Shown: positions 1 to 12,441, counted from the first letter of the stretch. The stretch is 64,000 nt of DNA from Botrytis cinerea B05.10 (GCF_000143535.2 NC_037310.1:1736001-1800000); one strand, 5' to 3'. The notes: generated by a model not told the origin, from the sequence alone. Translations and numbers: made by a program.

Positions 1-1245
1 GATGAAAATGGTTCCGTTTAGACATGATTGCTTTTTTAATACCCGTTGAGGAATCCTTTCTGGGTGGAATATCTAAGGTGAGAGCTTGAAATACGACATT
101 AGAGAGAATTTCGCATGCATTTCCCCACAAAACGTAATGGGTTGGCTTCTTAGACATAACTAAAAAGAAGATCTTACTACGACAAAGGGAATCGATATCA
201 ATTGAGCCCTGGCGATAGGAGATTCTTATTTCTCAAGTGTGATTAAAGAAAGTTGCGAGCCTGTAAGACCACGAAAATTAGAAATGTAAGAATGTGTGTT
301 AGATGGCTAGGGAAAAGACATCGTGATGGGAATTTGGTAGCAGGGTTCTTATTATCTTTGGCCAAGAACCAATATGTCGCGTACAACGACATGCAGGTCG
401 AGTTTTCTTGTTTTCTTTGACCATAGGATCATTCTCACCCAAAGATTATTTTCATCCGGAGAAAGAGATGCCAATGAATGTCGATAACATGTCATATAGG
501 CTGCTGAATCAACCTCATTATTAGGTGGCATAGAAAACTTTTCCTAGTTCGACCTGATGAATGACCGCTCAGTACTAATTCACGGGGAAAGATTGTGATA
601 TAAAATCCAAGGGGTAACCAACATAATCTCAAAATTCTAAAATTTGATTGGACAAAAAACGATGACCTCAAACTTGACCGATGCTGTTCGTCGGAACCTT
701 AAATGTTGAACCTGAAAAAAAAAGCCGTTGGTGCTTGAATTTTGGCTTACAATCGGCAATAATCAATTAACGGCGGCCATAGGCTCATTATGGTTCGGAA
801 TCGAGATATGGGAAGACTTAGAAGAACCTCGATTATGGCGAGACTATTCGAGAAGTCCAGCAATTTTTGAGCAGGACCTCTTCCGCATAAGAAAGATGTC
901 AATGTCGTACAATTCAAAACTGGCAGGATTCAAGCAAGATCATTGGATTCTTATTAAGGAGTCAGAAGTGAAGGCAAATTCAGGCAGAAAAATTGTTCAA
1001 CAAAATTTTAGGGTCATAGTGAATGTAAAAGATTTATAAGAGCATGAATTATTGTTATGGAAATCCAGTGAGCAAACGAATGTTTTACAAATCATATCGC
1101 GACAGCAAGCCTGTTGCTGCAACTGACTTTCAAGACACCTCCAACGCCGCCAAGCATCCCATATTGTTTTCCTCTGCCTATGACCCGCAAGACCCAAACT
1201 CCATCTACCAATTGATAAATCAAGCCAAACTTCCCAATCTTCTAG
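1..1245. other. Gene-poor stretch, no supported gene
   Basis: Only short open frames are present, most of them without an ATG, and none shows a recognisable domain. No tRNA-like or repeat structure was seen. It could hold regulatory DNA or decayed sequence; nothing specific can be supported. Confidence 0.4.
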
Positions 1246-1719
1246 TCACATCGCCATCCCAGGAGCCTGCAATCGACTCGCGCTGATCCAGTCAAAGCTA
1301 CGGTTATCGTATATTGGCGAGCAGCATTGGTCTACCCGCCTCGAGACATTCTGTAATTGTGTAGACATTGAGAGGGGGTTGGGTCTTTGCAAGACTCCCC
1401 TAGCAAAAAGTAATTCCACCACACTATTGGTCCATTCTTGATAATGGCGAAGAGAATTCGCGGGGTCGATTTTCGGTGGTCCTGTAGTGATAGAATCGCA
1501 GATGGCACGAATTTGCGAGTATTGAGATACCGATACCGTGCCGATGAATCTGCTGGCATTGTTCGGACGTTTGATCTCTTTGTGGGAATGAATCATGCCG
1601 TTTTGCATGTCGCCGATTACTTGATAGAGATGACCGCTATCGCTTCCTTGTTCATCAGTTTGAACGAAGATACCTCGCGAGATACCAAGGAAGTCGACCA
1701 TGTAGACATTGAAAGACAT
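1246..1719 (-). CDS. Small hypothetical protein of a fungal-specific family
   Basis: Single-exon frame of 157 codons. The first ATG lies two codons inside the longest open frame, so I start at 1719. The N-terminal half (MSFNVYMVDF, then a Gly/Asp-rich DEQGSDSGHLYQV segment) and the later IRAICDSI and EWTNSVVELLFARGVLQ-type segments resemble, from memory, a widespread small fungal protein family of unknown function whose members run about 120-150 aa and end near the GVLQ position. The last 45 residues therefore look like an extension past the usual end, possibly from loss of the native stop. No signal peptide, membrane segment or catalytic motif is seen. Function unknown. The opposite strand has weaker overlapping frames, which I consider shadows. 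Confidence 0.5.
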   Translation of the reverse strand: MSFNVYMVDFLGISRGIFVQTDEQGSDSGHLYQVIGDMQNGMIHSHKEIKRPNNASRFIGTVSVSQYSQIRAICDSITTGPPKIDPANSLRHYQEWTNSVVELLFARGVLQRPNPLSMSTQLQNVSRRVDQCCSPIYDNRSFDWISASRLQAPGMAM

Positions 1720-4700
1720 TTTCAATTAACGTTATGAGTATAATTGTGGAATATGATACGGTGGTAAACTCTGAGGCTAATGACGACAATGAGATAAGTG
1801 CTGATATAGATGAGAATGAGATTGAATGCAGCTGAAGGAAAGTACGAGTCTCTCATATATAATTACACGTCAGATTAAAAATGCTTCCTTACAGGTAGCA
1901 TTGTGGTTAGTACTCCCAACCCTAGCAAAGGCAGTCAAGTCTATCTAGAGGTCCCAATCCTGGCGCGAACTCTCTAGGGGTGGTAAAGACGGTCGAAATG
2001 CCAAGGAGGTACTACCTCCAAATCACTTACCTAAAAAAGGCATGGTATTCGACGATCAAATAGATGTTCTCTAAAAATAGGCGCCGACATCTTGTAAGCA
2101 ATAAAGCCGCCCCATAAATCACATGATTTAAAGCCAATCGAGGTGTCTTGATGAGGTCGCAAATTTACTTCAGCGAGTTGAAGATAAAGATAGGATTCTA
2201 CTATCAGCAATCAATTGAAGTGCCTCGCCAGATTGACCAACTAGTCTTCTGTGTACTGGTAGAAACTACGCATGAGCTCGTTTGCTGAGCAGTAGGAAGT
2301 CCCTTAATTTAGTTCCAGAGTAGATGCCGAAGAGGCTTGAAAATAAACTCCCCCTTTCAACATTCTATAAACTATTATATTTCTGTGCTGTGCAGCTGTG
2401 AAACTGCAAGTATTGTAGAATATGAAATTCTGGAAAAAGACAGATCAAAAGGAAAAAGTTGTAAATCTTTCAACTACAGGATTCAGTATCCTAGGATCAT
2501 CTCATCAAGTAAAGAGAGTACCATTCGAGGCCTGGAGCGGTCGTAAAAGTATGGATGTGTCGTGAAATGTGCAGGCTGTAACAATGCACGCACAGTCTTT
2601 CTTGGTCTAGCAGATGGTAAAAAGTTCTATTTCGGCCTTCTCTTGCACAAGTTAATGGCGAAGGATGAGACAATACGTTTCGGCTTGTTCGCAGATGGGT
2701 GTCCGTGGTCGACACAGGGCAATAAACCCGTTGTAAATTGTATGAGGTGAGAAGTATTAACAAAGTGAAGATCGACACAAGGTAAAGAGATCCTTCCTGC
2801 ATGCTGTGATAAGTGAAGAAGCGACTCGAGATTTGATAGGTTAAAGGAATGGCTTGGATTATGAGAAAGGCTACAAAGTGTTTCAAAAAAACGTGGAATA
2901 GGGTTTATAATGGAAACGAGCCTCAAAATCCAGATTCTAATCGACTGCCCAAAATAGTACCCGAGACGAGAATGTGGCCTTGTCCCGATAGGAGACCTAT
3001 GTCAGATCGAACTCATCGAACTGTTTGCAGACGCTGAAAGTGGGAGGCTTTCATGTGGCAATGATGTTGGTGGTTTGAGAAGAGTGACAGATCACAGCAA
3101 CCGTACAGACCAATTTAAATATGTTTGATGATCAGATGGTGGTTGCATTGTAACAAGACAAGCGTTAGAAGAATGAAATAAAGCCTTGTGGATTCATCCA
3201 GTATACAAATTGCAGTAGTTGATGTTTGACCTTCATCAAGTTGAAAAGCTTGAGTAGGCATTCTTCCAATTGGAAAAAGTGGACATTTTTAACGCCAGGA
3301 TGCCGTCATCTTGCTCTAATCGCAGTCTTTAAGACTCAAGACTCAAGACTCAAGACTCAAGCAATTTCTCTCTGAACGAGTGTCGACTTTGTCTGTAGGT
3401 ATAGCCTTCGAGGTCGAGGATGACCGGTGATTCAACTGTGGCAGTCTGTCTTGCCTTGCAGAAAAGCTCTGGCAATGGAACGTCTCGAGAAGAAATGAGG
3501 AAGAGTCTGCCCAGGTCACGTGTGCCACCGAAGTTCCTTTTTCTTTTCTTCATTTGGCATCTCGAAGAATACTCTCTTCCAAGACGATTGTTGTGACATG
3601 ATTTGTTACAGGTTGATTGCGTGTACCGCGTTGCTCTCAATTGCTATGGTATGGGTAACTATGAGTGTGGATATGGACACAATAAACGTGATACGACGCT
3701 TATGGCTTGGGTGGGCAAACAGAGAAGTACCGTGATACTTCTGTGCTACCTGCCACACACACCGCTTCAATCCACGTGTACAGAGTTCAAAGTAAGTGCG
3801 ATCAATATAAGTTACATGGACCAGGAGATTAGCAGTCCTCGTTTCTCAATCTTCTTTCCATCTCTCCTTGAAGGTCTTTGTTCCCCGGGCTAAAACATTC
3901 CGACTCGTGGACCCGCTGTCATCTCCGTAGGGAGAGAGACAGCCAGGGACGGATACACACCCGCGGCGTGGACCATTCAAGATGAAGATTGGCGGTGAGA
4001 CTGGCACAAAACCCAGACGCTTCGATTCTTTTTTGAAAGGGCAACCTGGAACGAGTTGGTATGGTGAACAATTGGACTCCATGGACAAGTGAAGAGATGG
4101 GTTTCAGCGCCGAATCTCCAGCCAATATTCGTGATTGGGCCATGGAGTGAGACGAACAAGCGCGTGTGATTCCAATGCGACAGAAATACATGCCGAGGTG
4201 GAGCGCCAAATTCTTAAAAAGGAAATCTGGAGTTTCACTTGGTGTAGACTGCCACGAGGCTATTGGCGAGTCAAGACTCAAGAGACTGGCAAAGATTCAC
4301 ATGCGAAAAATGCACAGGAATGGTTGACTTATATCTAATGCCGATATGTCATTCAAATGCCCAAAGTATTCATTCATCACATATCCTTTCGCAATTGTGA
4401 TTGTATCTTATATTGTACTGTACCCCTTCACCATCTGATCTCTGCCTAGGTAGCTATCCTCATTCTATCCTCATTTTGTCCTTCCTTTATTCCGTGTCGA
4501 GCGCCATTTTCGTCGTCCTAGGAATCTCTTTACAATCTCAAATCATCGCCAGACTGACAATTGGGCGACATCGGCTCAAACAATCTGTCACCCGAGCGTG
4601 CTTTGCAGATAGCGCGATTGTTTCTGTGCAGTAGCGGTCTATCGACACAGCGAATACAATCTTTGGATTGGTGTTGATTATATCCACTATTACATGAGAA

Positions 4701-5632
4701 AGTAAAGACATTTTCTAATCAACTGCAGGTGGGCATTGGCGAGAAACAATTGGACAATCGGCTCGGGCAGAGTTCCTCCCCAGGGTCTCTCGATAGTGCA
4801 GAATATATTGAAATCTAACCCAGAGATTTCCGCGAAATCTTCTTCTTTTCTTCAACCGATCACCCATCTTGGAGCAAGTGCCATAGCACAGGTTTCTCGA
4901 GAATCAAGCCATCCTCCGTGTGATCAATTCAGATCTTCAACTTTTCTCGCCGTTCTCATCGTCAACAAAAGCTCAAGATAACTAGTACGCTAAGATAGGA
5001 AGAGAGTGGGGTTGCGGTCAACTAATGCGGAGCAAGCTCGAGGCAAGAAGCATTAACGAGTGCTAGGAGGGGCATGGGCTTTATTGATTGACAACGAACA
5101 TCCAATCTCATTTACACCGAATTTTAGAATTGTTCTGGATCAATCTTCCATCGCTCCACTAGACGATTTTAGTACCGGCTCAACAAACCAAGCGGTGGAA
5201 GACGATCTAACGAACTATCTTGAACTCCAAGGTTCAAATCTATCGAGTAGTGGGCTTGGTACATTCAGCTAGAGGAAAGCCACCGGGGAAATTTTAGACT
5301 CTACTTACATCATTCTTTGGGTAATATTTGGAGAACCATTGGGGTACTGTCCGTGGTTCTTCCATATGCGTACATCTACTTGACGTACCCACCGCACAAA
5401 ATTGGGTGTTGATTTCCAAATCCACAGATACTCCGCTCCCAGGAATTCTACAGAAGATTTCAAAACAATCTGGCAAGCATATCTGGCAAAAGGTGGTTCT
5501 AAAATTGCAATCTACGAGAAGATTGAGAACTACAAGACGGCTACATCCTCCGAGCGAAATCAAGAAGTCACGATTCGCACTTGCACCAAATCGTCATTAT
5601 AATTTCGATCCAACCTCGCTTCAATCTCAGAC
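1720..5632. other. Gene-poor stretch of about 3.9 kb
   Basis: Short frames of at most about 130 codons occur on both strands, but none has a recognisable domain, splice-linked partner or persuasive start. A four-copy 7-bp direct repeat lies at 3333-3360. This may be degraded mobile DNA, but no terminal repeats or transposase remnants were recognised. Confidence 0.4.
3333..3360. repeat. Four tandem copies of GACTCAA
   Basis: Four perfect head-to-tail copies of the heptamer GACTCAA, followed by a partial copy. Seen directly in the sequence. It lies in a gene-poor region; no function is evident. Confidence 0.9.
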
Positions 5633-6535
5633 ATGTCTTCCAGAACCCACCGGAAGCTTTCCCCCTTGACTACCAATTGGAGCAATAGGAGTCATTCAAG
5701 TATAAACTCTGATGCTTCAGTCTTTTATTCAGCACTAGCACACCCGACACCAATCGAGCTCAAGCAACAAATTCCTCAACCACACTCATCCCATGCTCAT
5801 CCACACACCATATCTTCTCCTCGAGAATTTTGCCCTACCAAGATGAATCGTCAAGACTCAGGTTACGCAGAAAATGTTTCCTACATACCCAGTCACATGC
5901 GAACGTCATCACGACCCAGCTCAAAATCATCCTCCCATAATCCTCGGCCCTCATTGAATGCGTCCCGAAAATCATCTTCGCGTTCAAAGGATTCCTCTAG
6001 CACCTCCTCATCCTCCAGTGCAACCAGTCGCTCAACACCCAAACGCGGCCCAAAATCTCCTCGTACATCCACTTCCCACTCACGCCCAAATGTCTCCAGG
6101 CACCACCACAGCCAAACATTATCAACGCCACCACAATACCAATATTTCCACTTCCCCTCACTCTCCGATGACCTGCCTCAAGAAACATCAAACCCAACTT
6201 CAACTCCCGCTCCACCCCCACCAGCTACAATCCATTACTGGACCTCAGACCAAACCCGAAGATTAGAGTACGCAGCCATTGACGCAGCAAGTAAAGGAAT
6301 TAGGGGATTTGTAACACGATGTATACCCGATTGTTTCTTGCCCGCCGATAAGAGAGGAAGTAGATTCTGCCAAGAGGATATGCGAGAAGGAGATGATGAC
6401 GCAGGGAGTGTGAGGAGATATCGACTAGTCATGGAAGATGAGGTTGAGAATGAGATGAAAGGGGAAAAGACCAAGGACAGAGCCCAGTCGGTAAAGGAAC
6501 ACAGAAGGAGGTGGAGTTCTTTCATTAGACGTTGA
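5633..6535 (+). CDS. Ser-rich disordered protein with conserved fungal C-terminal domain, unknown function
   Basis: Single-exon frame of 300 codons. Residues 1 to about 195 are low-complexity, rich in Ser, Pro, His and Arg (for example a run of KSSSRSKDSSSTSSSSS), and are probably disordered. The last 95 residues are ordered and contain HYWTSDQTRRLEYAAIDAAS, a Cys-bearing IPDCFLPADK segment and an acidic, Arg-containing tail. I recall this YWTSD...EYAAIDAAS...PDCF...SVRRYRL pattern as a conserved C-terminal module in uncharacterised ascomycete proteins. A second in-frame ATG at 5843 (MNRQDSGY) looks like the usual start of orthologs, so the true start may be there (230 aa). No transmembrane segment or signal peptide. 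Function unknown. Confidence 0.75.
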   Translation: MSSRTHRKLSPLTTNWSNRSHSSINSDASVFYSALAHPTPIELKQQIPQPHSSHAHPHTISSPREFCPTKMNRQDSGYAENVSYIPSHMRTSSRPSSKSSSHNPRPSLNASRKSSSRSKDSSSTSSSSSATSRSTPKRGPKSPRTSTSHSRPNVSRHHHSQTLSTPPQYQYFHFPSLSDDLPQETSNPTSTPAPPPPATIHYWTSDQTRRLEYAAIDAASKGIRGFVTRCIPDCFLPADKRGSRFCQEDMREGDDDAGSVRRYRLVMEDEVENEMKGEKTKDRAQSVKEHRRRWSSFIRR

Positions 6536-7177
6536 GCCTAAGAGGAGATTGTGTTTTCCTGTGGGATTGCATTCACGGAGTGGCAGTAACACTTGGTTAC
6601 GTTGTTATAGTTCGATATGTTTCATTTGTTCTTGATACCCCCTTATATAAGGATAAATGTTTTGAGTTTGGTGGCAGTTATTTGATATTGCATGTTGGAA
6701 TTGATTGAAATTCTCAGGATTTGGTTGACGGCAGATACAAAGAGGAGATCACAGCATTCATATGGAAGGATAGTAGTTTTGGCGTCTAGGAGAGTAAATG
6801 GCTCCGAAAGGATACGAGAATAGGTAGTTGGATCATAGTAACACATTCCTACATATTGTTTGGAAGATACAAGATTGTAGTTACTCCCTGAGGAGATGAG
6901 AGAATAGTAATATCAAAATATTAAAAGCAATCAAATTCCAATACCTCATCAAAAATGATACTGGTCGCACGATTTCATTTAATATAGGAGCACAACATTT
7001 TACCAGTAATAAAAGTAAGGATTTTATTGAAAATATGACTATTCCTATTCCTAATCAAAAAGTGTTCCCCATCAACACATTCTCTACCTTCATAAAAAGC
7101 ATTGAGTGACGCTAATCTATTGTACAAACCATAACCCCTCCTGAACTCCATGCTTAGAAATCGATCCATATACACAT

Positions 7178-8043
7178 CTATAGCTCATGCCCTTCTGATA
7201 GTAATCTTGCAATCATGACATATGTGAAAATCACTCCACCAACGATCCAGTATTTATGTGTCTGTAACCAACTTCTTCCCTCTCTGCCACCTTCTACCAC
7301 AGCTCCCACAACAGCTTGACTACCCCCTGGTCTCCTCATTGCAATTCCGCTGCAGTCCCTTCCGTTCTCCTCCCCATCTTTCTTTTCCTCATTTCCAGTC
7401 ACAATATCGACACCTCTCTCTTTCATCCACTTCCAGTTCTCTTTATCCAACTCTTCCCATTCACTTCTAAATTTTGCGCCTCCGTCCCCGGCTTTAATAT
7501 TGCCCTTCTGTGTTCCATCTTTCTTGTAACTTCCTCCACCGGTGCTATTCCACCATCTCGACCTACTCGCAGCCCATTTTCTTTCCGATTTAGTTGCGTT
7601 TACAGAACCCGTTGTCATTTCTTCACTTGTCATAAAACTTAATAGACCGATCAATATTGTGCTGACTTCCCACGCGGGATTGAAACTCTTAGGGTGGAAA
7701 TCGCTGATCGAGAGACAAAGACGAGTGGAGGGTTGGAAACGCCCGGACGGCGTGTGCATTTTTATCGAGGGAGGCGCAAATGGATAATTGGGAGGGAACA
7801 GAAGGGTACCCCAGTATTGTCCACCATGATAGGGAGTGTCCGGGGGTCCGGTGAGGATATAATGCCATTCGAGGATATTGGATTCGGAGGGATGGGCTTC
7901 GATGTATGGAGGGGGATTTTCGGAGATGGTTTTATATTCACGGGTTAACTATATCAACATGTGTTAATCGTCAAGTAGATAAAGGCAAATTGCCATATAC
8001 AAGTTGATTTACATACCCGTTTGTTGGCAGCTCGACTTGCCAT
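7178..8043 (-). CDS. ubc6: Ubiquitin-conjugating enzyme E2 UBC6, ER tail-anchored
   Basis: Two exons, 8043-8017 and 7948-7178, joined at a GTATGT...ATAG intron (7949-8016), give 265 aa. Exon 1 encodes MASRAANKR, the Ubc6 N-terminus. The UBC fold carries the YKTISENPPPYI, HGGQYWGTLLFPPNYPF and TPSGRFQPSTRLC segments; the catalytic cysteine falls at residue 87, as in yeast Ubc6. After a basic, Glu-rich linker the C-terminus has a hydrophobic anchor (WIVGGVIFTYVMIARLL) before SEGHEL. Ubc6 is the membrane-anchored E2 that works with Doa10/Hrd1 ligases in ER-associated degradation. The gene is divergent from SAM50, sharing a 394-bp promoter interval. No lesions seen. Identification is very secure. 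Confidence 0.95.
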
Positions 8044-8437
8044 TTTGTCGTCGCACTTGAAACTTTGAGGATACGCTGGCCTTGTTGCGCTGCGAATGAC
8101 GATAAAGGACGTTCGGAGGTCCGGCGCAAGGTTCTTGAGTATGTCTGATGGATGATTTTCTTTGTCTGCGATAATAAATCCAATCGGAACCAAAATGTTG
8201 CTTTGAGTTGTCGATAAATCAATTAGACTGTGCAAGTTGTACCTGTGTTGTTCGTAACAGAAGGTTCACATGGAATGCTTTGGGTTTTATATTAAGGATG
8301 ATTCAATGATGCAGGAAGTGCAGTAGGCCTATTGTTAGTCTCACGCTTAGTCATCGACGGTGTTTCAACCAAAGCTTCCCCCGCTGTGTGAATGAGAACC
8401 GGAGAACCTGGACTAGTTCTGCGTAGACTTACAAGAT
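8044..8437. promoter_or_regulatory. Shared divergent promoter interval of ubc6 and sam50
   Basis: The 394 bp between the two start codons hold no convincing frame and must contain the promoters and 5' leaders of both genes. No strong TATA box was picked out; this is inferred from gene layout only. Confidence 0.5.
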
Positions 8438-10115
8438 ATGACTTCGCCAAATGGGCCAAAGGGGGCTGTGAGTTTTGTTCCTACTGTTTGGACCATATCA
8501 CGGTTAAGTTGCTAATGTATTCTGTTGTAGCTTGTCGAGAGTCTCCTAAAAACCGATCCCAAATCACAAGAAGAGCTAGAGAAAGCTATAGCAGAGAAGC
8601 ATATGGGATATGCTCTAGAGGCTGCACAGAGAAATGGAGAGCTGGTTCGTACATGTAGTCTCTTCAGGAAATCATGATTTCATGGGCTCACGGAATAGAT
8701 TGGCAATAATTCCACAAAACCGGTCACAATCTCCTCGATTAGACTCCTTGGCCCCTCACATACAAGAAGGTCATTCCTCGACGGAATATTCGACCCTTTG
8801 CTTAGTGCAAACAGAGATGCACCATACACACTGTCGGAGGCATTGCAGGAACTCAGTACGGCTACAAATAAACTTCGTCGACATGGTACGATACTCTCCA
8901 TCGGGGTCTAATAAACATTATACTTATTCCGTCTTAGGCATTTTCCACGATGACATCTCGATGTTCATTGATAAACCTGACCCTGCCGAACCCTCTTCTA
9001 CTCCTTCCGATATTGATATATACATTCGTGCACGAGAGCGAGGTGTTATTACATTGAAAACTGGCACTGATCTTGGCAATGCCGAAGGCTCAGCCTATGG
9101 AAATGCACAATGGCGTAACATATTCGGGGGTGCCGAAACCCTGAATTTCAACGCTGCTACCGGTACTCGAACTCGTTCTGCGTATCAAGCTACATTCGAG
9201 GCTCCAATTTTGAGTGATCCCGATAAAAGGGTAGCTGTGGATGTTTTATCGAGCGCGACTAGTAAGCCCTGGGCAAGTCATGAAGAAGTCCTCAAGGGCG
9301 GGGGTTTAAAATATAGTTGGGCTTCAGGCGGTGGCAGCACACATCAGATTGGATACAGTGGAGTGTGGAGACAAGTGACGGGCTTGGCTGGAAATGCGTC
9401 ACCTACGGTTCGCAATGATGCAGGAGACACAGTCAAGAGCAGTATCTCACACACATGGCTTAAAGACGAGCGGAATCACCCTATACTGCCAAACCAAGGA
9501 TATCTTGTAAAGTCTACATCTGAAATTGCAGGTTGGGGGCCTTTAAAGGGAGATGTGGGATTCTGGAAATCAGAAGTAGAATCCAGTGGGGCTGTCAAAG
9601 TTCCTGGAATCCCCGGCGCAAGCTTGACCGCTGGTATCAGAGCAGGAATGTTGTATCCGCTGGGCGTTGGATTCGGCACTGCAGCTAAGCCATCACGCAT
9701 AAATGATAGATTTCAACTCGGGGGACCAACGGACGTTCGTGGATTTAAGATTGGTGGCCTTGGACCTCGAGACAGACAAGATGCAGTTGGAGGCGATGTC
9801 TACGCAGCTTCATCTATTAACCTTCTTCTCCCACTTCCTCGCCTCGATATTTCAACTCCACTGCGCCTCCAGTTATTCGCCAATGCCGGCCGTCTCCTCG
9901 CACTCAAAAGCTCAGAAACTAATACAAGTAAAAGCGTGTATGGCACAGTTGCAGAGATCGGCAGAGAGATTCCAAGCTTGGCGGTCGGAATAGGAATGGT
10001 GTATGCACACCCCGTGGCACGATTTGAATTAAATTTCGGTCTACCCATCGTTGTTAGAAAAGGCGAGGAAACCAGAAAGGGTCTCCAATTCGGAGTAGGC
10101 ATCAACTTTCTATGA
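8438..10115 (+). CDS. sam50: SAM50/Tob55-type outer-membrane assembly beta-barrel (Omp85 family)
   Basis: Four exons: 8438-8467, 8531-8644, 8699-8885 and 8938-10115, giving 502 aa. Exon 1 is 30 nt (MTSPNGPKGA). Exons 2-3 encode the soluble N-terminal region with LLGPSHTRRSFLDGIFDPLL and the helix APYTLSEALQEL; exon 4 encodes HDDISMFIDKP and the Omp85 beta-barrel, with the conserved FQLGGPTDVRGFK loop-6 motif and a C-terminal beta-signal (GLQFGVGINFL). In fungi this protein inserts beta-barrel proteins (porin, Tom40) into the mitochondrial outer membrane as the core of the SAM complex. Intron 2 (8645-8698) needs a non-canonical-looking GTTCGT donor because an in-frame TAG precedes the only phase-compatible acceptor; that junction is the least certain. 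Length matches the family (about 480-520 aa). Confidence 0.92.
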
Positions 10116-10566
10116 TTTATGAAGTTTCGCGGAGTAGGAGTAGACGAGGCAGGGCATATACCATAAGAAGGCGAAAAGGGGGCTCAGGTTGTATAAATGT
10201 ACAATATGCTGCATACCAATAGCTTTAGCCAGCTGACTGGATAGAAAATAGGAAGACAATCACGACTTTGGATCGGCTTACTGTGCTTTCTTTTGTTGTG
10301 GGACCCCTAGAATGCTTGTGTCTTAACTGCGGTTCTGGGTGCTGCCACTGCCACGTCGCTTTGAAAGAAGATCTTTGACATTCATAATGAATAGTCGGAC
10401 GCCGATCAAACAATTGGGATTTTACGAATATAAAGAGAAGCTTTCAACTCATCGATATTCTTTCGATCATTAGCATTTCTAAACATTGTTTTGAGGAACA
10501 CCCACGTTCAAAAGCTCGAAGTTCACAGTGCCTTTTAAGAGTTTCAAACATACTCCATATTTGACG

Positions 10567-11256
10567 ATGGCTCCAGTTGCGAAATTCGGCTCCGCTCTAG
10601 AGTCTTCCTCCTATCAAAGTCCCGATGGCGGATCTGCTTACGCACCTCTTCGCAAGAAAGTAATTGAGGAAGCCGTCGCAATGGGATACAACCCGGCAAC
10701 CATGGTTGAATGTGGAGTGACTTGGTCCGATGATCATGATCCATTCCAGCACGTGAAGAACGCAGCTTACGTGCATTATGTGAACCAATGCGTATTTCGC
10801 GAATTCCAATCATTCGAACCGTATTTGGGCAAAGAGAAGTTTCAGGATATGTTGAAGGTCCGCGGCATTGGACCTGTCGTCAAGAACTACACGGCTAATT
10901 TTAAAAGGCCTGTGAAATTCCCGGATTCGGTATGAGTCTGTTGTGCGAGATAATGTTGGATTTGGGCTCACAAAACGAACTAGCTTATTATCGCGAATCG
11001 TATTACTGAGGTTTTTCCAGATCGTTACTTTGGTTTTGCCTCTGCCTGGTCTTTAAACCAGCAAGTTATTGTTGCGGATTTCAAAATATGTATAGTGTTT
11101 TTTGATTATGATCGAGGTGTACCAGCGAATCTTCTTGAAGCTAGTGGTACACATAGGGACCTATATGAAGCATTGAAGCGACGATCAGAAATGGAAGCGA
11201 AGATAGCTTCAAAGTGGGAGCAGGAGCATCCCAAGAGAACGAAAGCCATGCTGTAA
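10567..11256 (+). CDS. Hotdog-fold thioesterase-like protein (4HBT_2 type)
   Basis: Two exons, 10567-10929 and 10984-11256, with a GTATGA...CTAG intron, give 211 aa. The start is the first ATG of the frame (MAPVAKFG). The segment GVTWSDDHDPFQHVKNAAYVHYVNQC is the typical hotdog N-terminal helix region of thioesterase-like proteins, followed by IGPVVKNYTANFKRPVKFPDS and, in exon 2, the strand FKICIVFFDYDRGVPANL. Fungal proteins of this type are annotated as thioesterase/thiol ester dehydrase-isomerase and several are thought to be mitochondrial; the substrate is not known. The C-terminal 40 residues form a charged helix (YEALKRRSEMEAKIASKWEQ). It sits downstream of SAM50 in the same orientation, 450 bp away. 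Family call firm, biochemical role unknown. Confidence 0.85.
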
Positions 11257-11443
11257 CTCAGCTTCAAAATAGAGAGATGGACCCCTGGGTGAATATGACA
11301 GCGTTCGGTCTAGACTAATGCAGCCCTCAAAATTGTATTCCACATAGGTTTTCGTCAATAGAGAGAAGGAAACAATGTTGGCACGCAAAATATTTCCAAT
11401 GGCAAATTTATTGATTCAAATCGATCGGACTGCAGCTCACAAA

Positions 11444-11788
11444 TCAGCCTATGCCCTGACCGAATTCCACATAAAAGACGCATTCGAAGCCGTGGCATCC
11501 CATATTCGACTTATTATCACGCGCTGCTATTGGTCCCCGTTTTCCACATTTCCTCCGTCCACTAGATCTTGATTTGGACCTCAAAGCTCGGAAACCATCA
11601 CCAATCGTCACGATTCGGCTGTGCCTCAAGAGCACCCTCGGCAGCGACTTCAGAGTTTGTCTCAATTCCTATTTCCACATGAGATTTTTATTGAAATAGT
11701 GCTTAGTGGGTAGCTTACTGGGACTAATGGCCATAGCTATGGCCGTGCCAATAAGAGAAACGGCGAGGAGAAAAGTTTGGAGACGCAT
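11444..11788 (-). CDS. Candidate small secreted peptide (tentative gene model)
   Basis: From the ATG at 11788 the first exon (11788-11719) encodes a textbook signal peptide, MRLQTFLLAVSLIGTAIAMA. A 50-nt intron (11718-11669, GTAAGC...ATAG) then joins in frame to an acidic peptide ETNSEVAAEGALEAQPNRDDW that stops at 11598. A second possible intron (GTGACG at 11611 to ATAG at 11527) would instead join to a third exon ending at 11444 that carries NMGCHGFECVFYVEF, giving about 69 aa with two cysteines. The upstream DNA on this strand has an ATATATATATATT TATA-like run and a CT-rich leader. No homolog is recognised. It lies 650 bp from a divergent UstYa gene, so a ribosomally made peptide precursor is conceivable but unproven. 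Confidence 0.35.
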
Positions 11789-12441
11789 GATGAAGAATGG
11801 ATAAGTCGATTTTCAAGATTCGGCTGACGCTTCGAGGATGTATTTTGATTCTGTAAGATCTTCTTGACGAGAAAGAAAGGCTATGATTTTGGGCTTTAGC
11901 AAAGCATTTTACCTGGTAACTCTCCAGATATATATATATTGAATATAGCAATGACATGTAACTTTAAAAAGTGACATCTTCATTGTGTGTTTTGTTTGTA
12001 CGCCGATCGACCATCTGAAAGTAGAAACTTGTATCCGTACTCTCACACCGATAGGGCTACGCCAAGGACATACAGATTCAATCTTAATCTCATTGCGCAT
12101 TATTATTCGACAGCGAACGAGATATTAATGACGACGTGGTACAATTCAAGCACGCGCACCTATCTAGGCGCCATTGTTCATGCCAAATGTAAACTGTCGA
12201 GTGTCGCATCGATATATCGAAGCATGTGTATTTGTGCAGGGCTCCGGATATTATGTGGTAAAGATGCGATGAAGAATCTTTTGTGTGCAGTTGATATGTG
12301 TACGAAGAGACTTTGTATAACCGGTACAGTTCCGCCAGTTCAACCTTAACCAGCTCTTATCATCTGATACACCCCCCCCTCTGTATTTCGATCGTCTCCA
12401 AATCTTCTCTTTACATCTGATCCGTTCTTTCAGCATTAGTT
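11789..12441. promoter_or_regulatory. Intergenic interval between the peptide candidate and the UstYa gene
   Basis: About 650 bp without a supported gene. It would be the divergent promoter region of the two flanking models. An (AT)n run near 11930-11938 resembles a TATA region for the minus-strand model. Confidence 0.4.

Noticed and set aside
10528..10566. N-terminal extension of the thioesterase-like protein
   Set aside because: It begins at GTG; the first ATG of the frame is at 10567.
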